Shown here in pieces: positions 1-6,102 of a stretch of 6,250 nucleotides of DNA; within the stretch, counting starts at the first letter, position 1, and the number at the start of each line of letters is the position of its first letter. The DNA comes from Eubacteriales Family XIII. Incertae Sedis bacterium (GTDB lineage Bacteria > Bacillota_A > Clostridia > Peptostreptococcales > Anaerovoracaceae). The DNA is taken from contig JAITLA010000032.1 in assembly GCA_031278145.1 (NCBI GenBank), positions 1-6,250 on the forward strand, given 5' to 3'. The notes beneath the pieces are model-generated. The model was not told where the DNA came from and searched no databases. It was given only the letters and a program-made list of their open reading frames with translations. The position numbers and the translations under genes are program-made.

Positions 1-45
1 ATGGCGGTGGCCGTATGGCGGAAAATCAAGGAGATAACCTATTGA
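1..45 (+). CDS. Possible C-terminal tail of an upstream gene
   Basis: Frame 1 is open from the left edge and ends at a TGA at 43-45, giving a basic tail that finishes ...WRKIKEITY. The stop lies inside the -35 box of the next promoter, a common arrangement at the end of a gene. The stretch is too short to recognise. The first 20 or so bases are GC-rich like the genes in the window, while 25-75 is AT-richer, which fits a gene end running into an intergenic region. Another frame is also open to about 101, so the tail could be chance. Confidence 0.25.
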   Translation: MAVAVWRKIKEITY

Positions 46-70
46 CGTCAACTGTTTTCCCTTATATAAT
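42..70 (+). promoter_or_regulatory. Sigma-A/sigma-70 type promoter for the SLH gene
   Basis: TTGACG at 42-47 and a perfect TATAAT at 65-70 are separated by 17 bases, the ideal spacing for a housekeeping sigma factor. Transcription would begin near 77-78, leaving a leader of about 45 bases before the ATG at 122. The region is AT-richer than the genes around it. This is the only convincing promoter I found in the window, so gene 1 is probably well expressed. Genes 2 and 3 may depend on readthrough from here. Confidence 0.8.
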
Positions 71-106
71 GTTGTCGAAACGCAAAGCGGAATGGAGTTG
101 AATTTG

Positions 107-114
107 AAAGGAGG
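107..114 (+). promoter_or_regulatory. Strong ribosome binding site deciding the start of gene 1
   Basis: AAAGGAGG, a near-perfect Shine-Dalgarno sequence, ends 7 bases before the ATG at 122. The frame also has an ATG at 92, but that one lacks a good ribosome binding site and would place ten extra residues before the signal peptide. The 122 start is therefore preferred. Confidence 0.85.
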
Positions 115-121
115 ATGTCCC

Positions 122-1495
122 ATGAACAAGCTCGGTCGTCCATTGTGTATGATCGTACCCGCGGCGGCGTTGTTTCTCCTGCTGTTTTTCGCCGCAAGCC
201 CGCAAGCGGTTTCCGCGGCATCGCCGCCGGAAATCAAGTATTCCCCGCTGTATGAAGCCTCCCTGCGCGATACGATCAGGGAATTCACCGAAAAGGAAAG
301 CGGCGCGTATCACAAACGCATAAACGGCGCGGTGACGGAAACGGCGGTCGCCGCCGACGCCGGGGATACGGAGGCCGCGCCCGAGCCGCAGGTCTTGGCG
401 GCCATTCCCGGCATTCCAAGCGTGCCCAGCGTGCCCAAAATACCCACCGTGCCGACCGTACCGACCGTACCCACCGTACCCACCGTACCGACCGTACCCA
501 CCGTGCCCAGCGTGCCCACGCCGAGCTACACCTCCAGCTACAGCTGCGGGTCCACCTGCGCGGGCAGCAGCACCTGCGCCGGATCGTCCACCTGCGCGGG
601 CAGCAGCACCTGCTTCGGATCATCCACCTGCGCGGGCAGCGGCACCTGCTTCGGTTCATCCACCTGCGCGGGCAGCGGCACCTGCTTCGGATCATCCACC
701 TGCGCGGGCTCCACGACCTGCGCGGGAACAAGCACCTGTGTCGGCATGAGCAGCTGCGCCGGCAGCGGCACCTGCTTTGGCACCGCGACTTGCTCCGGAA
801 CAAGCACCTGCATCGGAACCGCGACCTGTACCGTTGGCAGCAGCTGCGTCAACCCGCAGGATCCGGGCGGCGGTACGGATGAAACGCCGGCCGCAAACGA
901 AACACCGCTGCCGGAAACGCCCAAGGCCGTGAACGACGACACAAAACCGAGCGACTGGGCCCGGGCACAGGTGGATGAAGCCATCGGCGTCGGATTTGTT
1001 CCCGCGGATCTGCAAAGCGACTACCGGAGCAACATAACGCGCAGAGAGTTCTGCGCGCTTGCCATAGGGCTCTTGGAACGGATCCTCGCGGACGATCCCG
1101 CGTTTGCGGATCTTATGGACATCGACTTGGGGGCGAGCCCGTTTACCGATGTGGACGATCCGGCCGTCACCCGGGCGTATTATCTTGAAATCGTGAACGG
1201 CGTGGGGAATGATCGATTCAATCCGGACGGGCAGATCACGCGCCAAGAAGCGGCGAGGCTGCTCACGAATATGTCAGAGAACGTCTTCGGGCTGGACACG
1301 AGCGCCGCGTCCGCGAGCTTCGGCGACGCCGACCGGATCGCCGGCTGGGCAAAGGATTCCGTCGATTTTGTCTGCGAATGCGGCATCATGAGCGGGGTTG
1401 GGAACGGCGCGTTCGCTCCGCTGAATCCGTACACCAGGGAACAGGCCTTCGTGACAATCCTGAGAATGTACAACGCGTTTGCGCTCGGTGAATGA
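122..1495 (+). CDS. Secreted SLH-anchored protein with Val-Pro stalk and cysteine hexapeptide array
   Basis: Protein of 457 aa. Residues 1-32 form a signal peptide: a short basic start, a hydrophobic core at about 11-27, and likely cleavage after ...VSA. Residues 33-94 are a charged, probably helical segment. Residues 95-133 are thirteen [IV]-P-x triplets, likely an extended stalk. Residues 142-242 carry 18 cysteines; the last 17 (C146 to C242) are exactly six residues apart in units like TCAGSS. Residues about 276-322, 338-384 and 398-446 are three SLH repeats with TRRE, TRQE and TREQ motifs, known in this family for binding pyruvylated secondary cell-wall polymer, so the protein should sit on the cell surface. 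Extra cysteines occur in SLH1 (C311) and SLH3 (C418, C420). Export and anchoring are well supported. The function of the cysteine array is unknown; structural, metal-binding, redox or enzymatically modified roles are all open. No catalytic domain is seen. Confidence 0.9.
   Translation: MNKLGRPLCMIVPAAALFLLLFFAASPQAVSAASPPEIKYSPLYEASLRDTIREFTEKESGAYHKRINGAVTETAVAADAGDTEAAPEPQVLAAIPGIPSVPSVPKIPTVPTVPTVPTVPTVPTVPTVPSVPTPSYTSSYSCGSTCAGSSTCAGSSTCAGSSTCFGSSTCAGSGTCFGSSTCAGSGTCFGSSTCAGSTTCAGTSTCVGMSSCAGSGTCFGTATCSGTSTCIGTATCTVGSSCVNPQDPGGGTDETPAANETPLPETPKAVNDDTKPSDWARAQVDEAIGVGFVPADLQSDYRSNITRREFCALAIGLLERILADDPAFADLMDIDLGASPFTDVDDPAVTRAYYLEIVNGVGNDRFNPDGQITRQEAARLLTNMSENVFGLDTSAASASFGDADRIAGWAKDSVDFVCECGIMSGVGNGAFAPLNPYTREQAFVTILRMYNAFALGE
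404..520 (+). repeat. Nine-base tandem repeat encoding a [IV]-P-x stalk
   Basis: Thirteen consecutive codon triplets encode Ile/Val-Pro-(Gly/Ser/Lys/Thr), with seven identical VPT units in the core. At the DNA level the units are variants of GTACCCACC or GTACCGACC, so copies are nearly identical and could slip during replication. Such Pro-rich stretches usually form an extended linker; here it would hold the cysteine array away from the preceding helical segment. It lies in frame inside gene 1. Confidence 0.85.
545..847 (+). repeat. Cysteine hexapeptide repeat array, T-C-x-G-[ST]-x
   Basis: One leading Cys (C142) is followed by C146, 152, 158 and on to 242 without a break in the six-residue spacing. 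The unit is [AFVI]-G-[ST]-x-[ST]-C in nearly all copies; the final units vary most. The phase resembles the left-handed beta-helix hexad ([LIV]-[GAED]-x-x-[STAV]-x), with Cys at the last position. If it folds that way, three hexads make one turn, giving about five turns with three columns of cysteines. The fold is inference; the spacing is read directly. Confidence 0.9.
614..709 (+). repeat. 36-bp higher-order DNA repeat inside the cysteine array
   Basis: Two copies (614-649 and 650-685) differ at a single base, and a third begins at 686 and matches the first for 24 bases. Each encodes two hexads, FGSSTC and AGSGTC, so the array appears to have grown partly by duplication of hexad pairs. A more diverged relative of the same unit lies just before, at 578-613. 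Confidence 0.8.
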
Positions 1496-1531
1496 TTCGG
1501 GGCGAGGCCCGTGCGGATCAAACGCGCATAC

Positions 1532-1561
1532 GGTCGCTGCGGATTTCGGTCCGCGGCGGCC
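1532..1561 (+). promoter_or_regulatory. Strong intergenic RNA hairpin between genes 1 and 2
   Basis: Bases 1532-1543 pair with 1550-1561 over 12 consecutive positions, ten Watson-Crick and two G-U, around a six-base loop. No T-tract follows, so it is not itself an intrinsic terminator. It could protect the 3' end of the gene 1 message or act with the terminator-like hairpin ten bases downstream. Its 3' arm (1556-1561) can also pair with 1587-1592 in the next hairpin, because the 8-nt sequence ACGGTCGC occurs at both 1530-1537 and 1585-1592. Confidence 0.5.
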
Positions 1562-1571
1562 CGATGTCAAA

Positions 1572-1603
1572 AAAGAGCGCCATGACGGTCGCATGGCTTT
1601 TTT
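1572..1603 (+). terminator. Intrinsic-terminator-like hairpin overlapping the start of gene 2
   Basis: GCCATG (1579-1584) pairs perfectly with CATGGC (1592-1597) around a seven-base loop. The stem is preceded by an A-rich tract and followed by six T's (1598-1603), which can extend the pairing as A-T and G-T pairs after one mismatch. This is the shape of a rho-independent terminator at the end of gene 1. The 3' arm and T-tract are also the first codons of gene 2, an unusual position. The 6-bp core stem is short, so termination may be only partial. Confidence 0.55.
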
Positions 1604-3695
1604 CCTTGTCGCCGTGGCCGTTGTATACGGGCTGCCGGCAAGCATACCGGCCGTACCGCACCGATTCCTTTCGCTTGTCTTTGCGTTGGCGTTCATAGCC
1701 CTCACCGTCCTTGACCTGCGAAAAAAGAACGGCTATTCGCTGTCCCATTCCCATGTCCTTGAAGCCTACATCTTGTCCGTATTCTCGGTCTATCAAGTGC
1801 TGAAAAACGAAAGCGCGCCGTTTTACCTTATCCTCTCGAAGCTGTCGAGCGGCTTTTCCGCGCTCGTCGGCGCGCTGATCGGGAGGCCGATAGCCATGGG
1901 CCCCGGCTACGGCGGCGTGGACACCATCGTCCTTTTCCTGATTGCGCTTATCGCCACCGGCCTCTCCCACAAGCGGCTGTCGCCGAAAACCGGCCTGCTC
2001 TGCCTGTCGGCCGTCCTGTGCATCTGGGGAGCGTACCTCGCCCTTTGGACATATCTCGCGGAATCCTCGCTCAGCTTGGGCCTGAACCTGCTCGAACCGC
2101 TTACGGGTCCCTTGGATTACCGCGCCGCGCTGTTCGCCGCGCTGCTTGCCTTCCATATGCTTGTTTGCGGGAAGCTCGCCCCGCGCGGCGCGGCCGCGAA
2201 GCCCGTGAAGGCGGCGCTGATTTGCCCGGCCGTCCTGTTGGCGCTGTGTGTGGCGACGACGGCCGTATGCGGTCTGTCCACCCGCTTGCCGGCAAAGAAT
2301 CCCGCCGCGCAGGTCGTATTTTTGGATACGGGGATAGACTTCGGCGTTCCTGCGCGCGGCAGGTACGGGCTGGACAATGCGGGGATGTTCGGCGTGCTGC
2401 CGCACTACTTGAACCGGCGGGGGTATCGCTGCCTGACGGTTCGGACCCTGAGCGGGACGCTTCTCGGCGAAACCGACGTTCTGGTCGTTTTCAATCCGAT
2501 GCATGCCCTCGACGAAAGCGCGCTTTCCGAAATATGGCGCTTTGTCGAGGACGGCGGTTCCGTTTTGGCCGTGGGCGATCATACGGGCGGGGAGCAGGTG
2601 CGTCTGCCGCTGAACGCCATCTTGAAGCCGGTCGGCATTTCTTTTAATTTCGACAGCGCCATTCCGTTCAATAGCCTGTGGGCGGACGGTTTTCAGCGCA
2701 GGCGCAGTCCGATTTTCAATGGAATCGACGACGCCCGGATACAAACGGTCGTCGGGGCCTCGCTGGATATCGGATGGAGGGCTCGCCCGCTGATTATCGG
2801 AAAAACGGCTTATTCGGATCTCGGCGATGCGGAAAACACCGCCGACGGCTATCTCGGCGATATGCGGTTTGCCCGCGGCGAAAGGATCGGGGATTTGATT
2901 CTCGCCGCGGAGGCGGCTTACGGCAGCGGGAAATTTATGGCTTTCGGGGATACCACGCCGTTTCAGAACACGGTCATCGCGTACAGCCATCCGTTTGTCG
3001 ACAATATCTTCACGTATCTGGGAGGCGGCGGCAAACGGCGCGAAACCGCGTGGGAGGACGACGGCTTTTTTACGGCCGCCTGCGTGATCGACGCGGGCCG
3101 CATGGAGCTGTTCGCGCGGGACAAGTCCGCGGACGCGGCGGACGGATTGATCGCCTGCCTCATGCGCGCGGGCTTTATGCCTTACGTGACGGGGGACGCG
3201 CCCTTATCGGAGATATCGGAAAAAGAGCCCGATGTAAGGCTCATACTTCTCATGGAGCCCGCCGTCGCCTTTTCGGACGCCGAGCTTGACGCCCTGGAGC
3301 GCTTCATGGACGCGGGCGGGAGCGTCCTCCTGTGCGCGGGCTACGAAAGCCCGGCGGCGAGCCGGGCGCTTGCGGGGTATTTTGGCTTTGCCTTCGATCC
3401 CCTGCCCATCGGAAGGATCGCGCCGGACAAGAACCCGGAAATGGCGTTTTGGAACGCCTGTCCCGTGCTGTACCGGGGCCTCCCGCCGGGAGAAGGCGGG
3501 GACGCGGTCGAAAGCCTTATGGAAATCTGGGGCTACTGCACGATGGCGTATAAGCCCGTCGGCGCGGGCGGCTTGTACGTATTCGCCGATCCGGGTTTCC
3601 TGAAAAACAAGAACCTGGAGAGCGCGGATGCCTACCGGGAAGGGAACGTGCTGTTTTTGGACAAGCTGCTGACGGATATTGCGGAAAGGGGTTGA
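1593..3695 (+). CDS. Seven-helix exosortase-like membrane protein with two extracytoplasmic GATase1-like domains
   Basis: Protein of 700 aa. Hydrophobic segments lie near 2-19, 25-42, 54-70, 109-124, 134-155, 178-193 and 207-228. Basic loops (RKK at 43-45, HKR at 126-128, and 194-206) predict a cytoplasmic N-terminus and put residues 230-700 outside. Domain A (about 238-478) is Rossmann-like: strand ETDVLVVFNP (293-302), VEDGG (318-322), GDHT (328-331), FNFD (351-354) and FGDTTPFQN (451-459). Domain B (about 484-700) repeats the pattern: VRLILLMEP, DAGGSVLL and FADPGFLKN (664-672). This resembles class I glutamine-amidotransferase-like (DUF4350/ThuA-type) folds, but no Cys nucleophile is evident. 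The helical part has exosortase-like order, with GPGYGG (104-109) where exosortases have the catalytic Cys. The ATG at 1593 is chosen because the first 30 residues align without gaps to the start of gene 3; its ribosome binding site is weak. No known family name is recognised. Coupled to gene 3. Confidence 0.8.
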   Translation: MAFFLVAVAVVYGLPASIPAVPHRFLSLVFALAFIALTVLDLRKKNGYSLSHSHVLEAYILSVFSVYQVLKNESAPFYLILSKLSSGFSALVGALIGRPIAMGPGYGGVDTIVLFLIALIATGLSHKRLSPKTGLLCLSAVLCIWGAYLALWTYLAESSLSLGLNLLEPLTGPLDYRAALFAALLAFHMLVCGKLAPRGAAAKPVKAALICPAVLLALCVATTAVCGLSTRLPAKNPAAQVVFLDTGIDFGVPARGRYGLDNAGMFGVLPHYLNRRGYRCLTVRTLSGTLLGETDVLVVFNPMHALDESALSEIWRFVEDGGSVLAVGDHTGGEQVRLPLNAILKPVGISFNFDSAIPFNSLWADGFQRRRSPIFNGIDDARIQTVVGASLDIGWRARPLIIGKTAYSDLGDAENTADGYLGDMRFARGERIGDLILAAEAAYGSGKFMAFGDTTPFQNTVIAYSHPFVDNIFTYLGGGGKRRETAWEDDGFFTAACVIDAGRMELFARDKSADAADGLIACLMRAGFMPYVTGDAPLSEISEKEPDVRLILLMEPAVAFSDAELDALERFMDAGGSVLLCAGYESPAASRALAGYFGFAFDPLPIGRIAPDKNPEMAFWNACPVLYRGLPPGEGGDAVESLMEIWGYCTMAYKPVGAGGLYVFADPGFLKNKNLESADAYREGNVLFLDKLLTDIAERG
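3683..3691 (+). promoter_or_regulatory. Ribosome binding site for gene 3 within the end of gene 2
   Basis: GGAAAGGGG lies in the last codons of gene 2 and ends 11 bases before the ATG at 3703, slightly further than ideal. The gene 2 stop at 3693-3695 falls between this site and the ATG, so ribosomes finishing gene 2 can restart on gene 3. This supports translational coupling and the 3703 start over the in-frame TTG at 3679. Confidence 0.65.
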
Positions 3696-3702
3696 CGGCG
3701 GC

Positions 3703-6042
3703 ATGGATTTTTCTTGGATCGCGGTATTGCTGCTCAGCTTTGCGTGGACGGTCGCCGTTCCCGTTTACGAGCCGCCGTCCTTGGCATGGCTTCTTCCGGC
3801 GGCGGTCGCCGTCGCCTTTGCCTTTGCCGTCTTTTGCGGGCGGGACGGGCGCGGGCGCGCGGAGGCGCTCAAGAACGCCCTGGCTTATTGCGGGCTCGTG
3901 ACGGCGGCGCAAGGAGCGCTCTTCCCCTTTTACTGCGTTTGGGCGGCGAGGCAGCACACCGAATCGGTATTCGTCGCCTTGGCCGGCGCCGTCCTAAGGC
4001 CGTTCGGCGCGCGGACGGTCGTTGAGGGGAATCTGCTGTATGTCGACGCGCCGCTCAAAACGATGACGTTTTCAAGCGCCCCGGAGAAGCTCGGCGCGAT
4101 GTTCCTCCTGCTTTTCATCGCCGGGGGCGTCGTCGCCCTGTTGCTGAAAAAGGCCCGCGTCAAGCACTTCGCCGCTTTTTTCGCCGTCGCGTTTTTTTAC
4201 ACCGTTTTGCGTTACGCCTTCCTGATCATGCTCTATTCCGTCTACGCCCTGCACAGCATCTTTTGGGACAGGGTGTTCACGTTCGTCACCTTCATTCCGC
4301 TTGCGCTCATTTTGGCGGCGATGTTTAAAGGCCTGCCGGCCCCCACGGCGCGGATTTCATTCGCAAAACCGGCAAGATCAAAGGCCATCCTGACCGGAGG
4401 CCTTGCTTTTCTGCTCGTTTTCGCGGGTGTCGCCTTTTTTGGGTTCCGCGATCCCGGCAAGGAAAAGCCGGGACGGGTGCTTGTCGATGAATACCACAGC
4501 GACTGGGAGTGGACGACGGACGTTTACAATGAACAGTGGTTCGGGGAACGCTCGGGGTATAACTATTACTGCTTTTTCAACTATCTGGACAAGTTCTACG
4601 AAACGCGTCGGAATATGCGCGCCATAGACGACGAAACGCTGAAGGACACGGACGTGTTCATCGTGAAAACCCCCACCAAGCCCTTCGAGGCGGAAGAGAT
4701 CGCGCTGCTGACCGCGTATGTGGAGGACGGCGGCGGGCTTTATCTGATAGGCGATCACACCAACGTATTCGGTACCGGGGCGAATCTGAACCAAATCTCG
4801 AAGGCCTTCGGCCTTACCTTCAATTACGATTGCACATACGAGCTCAGGCACGGCAGTTTGTCCGAATACGACGCCCCGCCGCTCATGCCGCATCCCGTGG
4901 TTTCGGATCTGCCGCATTTTCTGTTTGCCACCTCGAATACCTTGGGCGCAAAGTGGCAGGCCGAGGAAATCATCGTCGGGTACGGCTTGAAAGGGCTCGG
5001 GGCCGATTATTCCCAAAAGAATTTCTTCCCCGCCGACACCGAGGCGCCCACGATGGAATTCGGCCTTTTTCTGCAAAGCGCCGGCGTCGGGTACGGAAAA
5101 GGCAGGGTTCTTGCGTTCACGGACAGCACCGTGTTTTCAAACTTTTGGATGTTCATGCCCGGGAAGCCGGAGCTGCTGCTCGGGAGCGTCGCGTGGCTGA
5201 ACAGGGAGAACAGCCTTGTCGGTGTGACGCCGAGAGGGATCGCGACCGCTTTTTTGGTCGTTCTGCTGCTTCTGAACCTGCTGTGGGGCTTCAAGGCCGG
5301 AGCGGCATTCCCCTTGGGGATCTTCGTTTTTGCGGGCTTGGCGGCCTTTGTGATCGGCGCCGGCCTGTTCCATATCGCGGCTTGGGCATCCGCGCGCGCG
5401 CCCGAGCCCATAAAGCCGATGACGGAGATCCGCTTTGAGCGAGAATATTCAAAATACAAGCTGCCGAACGATCTGGACGGCTTTATGTCCGCCGCGGACG
5501 AGCAGTTGAACACCTTTTACGTTTGGACCCAAAGGCTCGATTATTTCCCGCGCGCGGAGGAAGAACTGCTCGACGCCGTGCGAAACGGGGATCTTGCGAT
5601 TCTCGCCAAGCCGGTCCGGGAGATAAAAAATCCGCGGCGGATACTCGACGAGCTCACCGCGGGCGCGCGGCTTCTCGTGCTGGACAATGTCGCGAGCGGC
5701 GCGCATTCAAACGGGCTATTGGCGCTTGCTGGCATGGAGCTGACCGACGCGCGCATTGGGCGATACGCCGATTACGGCGAGATACGGGACATACCCTTGA
5801 CGGCAAACGCGTCCGCAATCACAGGGGGAGAGGTCTTGATTCGCGACGAGGCCGGAAACGCCGTATGCGCGACGGCGCGGATCGGCGAGGGGCTGCTCGC
5901 GGTCTTTTCCGATCCGGATCTGTTTTACAACCGCGAATTGGGCGACGTCAGCGCCAACCTGACGGACAAGACGAAGCTTCTCACCGATACGGAATTCAAA
6001 CTGCTCAGAGCGCTTGTCGAATCAAGGCCGGATGGCGAATGA
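3703..6042 (+). CDS. Exosortase-like membrane protein with two GATase1-like domains, paralogue of gene 2
   Basis: Protein of 779 aa. Hydrophobic segments lie near 5-21, 26-45, 58-78, 131-148, 155-182, 189-208 and 229-248, then a second pair at 513-530 and 535-562. Basic inside loops (RDGRGR 47-52, KKARVK 149-154, 209-228) predict residues 249-512 and 563-779 outside. The N-terminal block follows exosortase order: outward loop VEGN (107-110) and SSAPEKLG (124-131) before a helix, Arg170 in YTVLR, and His184 in YALHSIFWD; the nucleophile position is Ser/Ala, not Cys. Domain A (about 256-500) has DTDVFIV (315-321), VEDGG (340-344), GDHT (350-353), FNYD (373-376) and FTDSTVFSN (472-480). Domain B (about 570-779) has GDLAILAKP, ARLLVLDN and FSDPDLFYN (735-743). 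These motifs match gene 2 position for position, so the two proteins are paralogues likely working together. Catalysis is unproven; a binding or assembly role is equally possible. Confidence 0.8.
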   Translation: MDFSWIAVLLLSFAWTVAVPVYEPPSLAWLLPAAVAVAFAFAVFCGRDGRGRAEALKNALAYCGLVTAAQGALFPFYCVWAARQHTESVFVALAGAVLRPFGARTVVEGNLLYVDAPLKTMTFSSAPEKLGAMFLLLFIAGGVVALLLKKARVKHFAAFFAVAFFYTVLRYAFLIMLYSVYALHSIFWDRVFTFVTFIPLALILAAMFKGLPAPTARISFAKPARSKAILTGGLAFLLVFAGVAFFGFRDPGKEKPGRVLVDEYHSDWEWTTDVYNEQWFGERSGYNYYCFFNYLDKFYETRRNMRAIDDETLKDTDVFIVKTPTKPFEAEEIALLTAYVEDGGGLYLIGDHTNVFGTGANLNQISKAFGLTFNYDCTYELRHGSLSEYDAPPLMPHPVVSDLPHFLFATSNTLGAKWQAEEIIVGYGLKGLGADYSQKNFFPADTEAPTMEFGLFLQSAGVGYGKGRVLAFTDSTVFSNFWMFMPGKPELLLGSVAWLNRENSLVGVTPRGIATAFLVVLLLLNLLWGFKAGAAFPLGIFVFAGLAAFVIGAGLFHIAAWASARAPEPIKPMTEIRFEREYSKYKLPNDLDGFMSAADEQLNTFYVWTQRLDYFPRAEEELLDAVRNGDLAILAKPVREIKNPRRILDELTAGARLLVLDNVASGAHSNGLLALAGMELTDARIGRYADYGEIRDIPLTANASAITGGEVLIRDEAGNAVCATARIGEGLLAVFSDPDLFYNRELGDVSANLTDKTKLLTDTEFKLLRALVESRPDGE

Positions 6043-6102
6043 ACGGCGCATGCCGCGCGAAACGGTGTTACACGCACGGTTACGGTTCAGAGGCAGTCGG
6101 CC

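Noticed and set aside
95..847. A repeat region that might be taken for a CRISPR array
   Set aside because: The repeats are 9-, 18- and 36-bp coding units in one frame with no unique spacers, so they are protein repeats.
538..984. Minus-strand frame encoding a regular PAQVDDP-type repeat
   Set aside because: Its regularity is the mirror of the cysteine hexad DNA repeat. It has no sign of its own start or ribosome binding site, and the plus frame has a signal peptide and SLH repeats.
122..1495. Gene 1 as a classic PEP-CTERM exosortase substrate
   Set aside because: The C-terminus ends in the third SLH repeat with no PEP motif, terminal hydrophobic helix or basic tail.
1518..2990. A 490-codon open frame on the minus strand opposite gene 2
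   Set aside because: It is opposite a clearly coding membrane protein, its product is rich in Arg, Gln and Gly with no recognisable domain, and long antisense frames are expected in GC-rich coding DNA.
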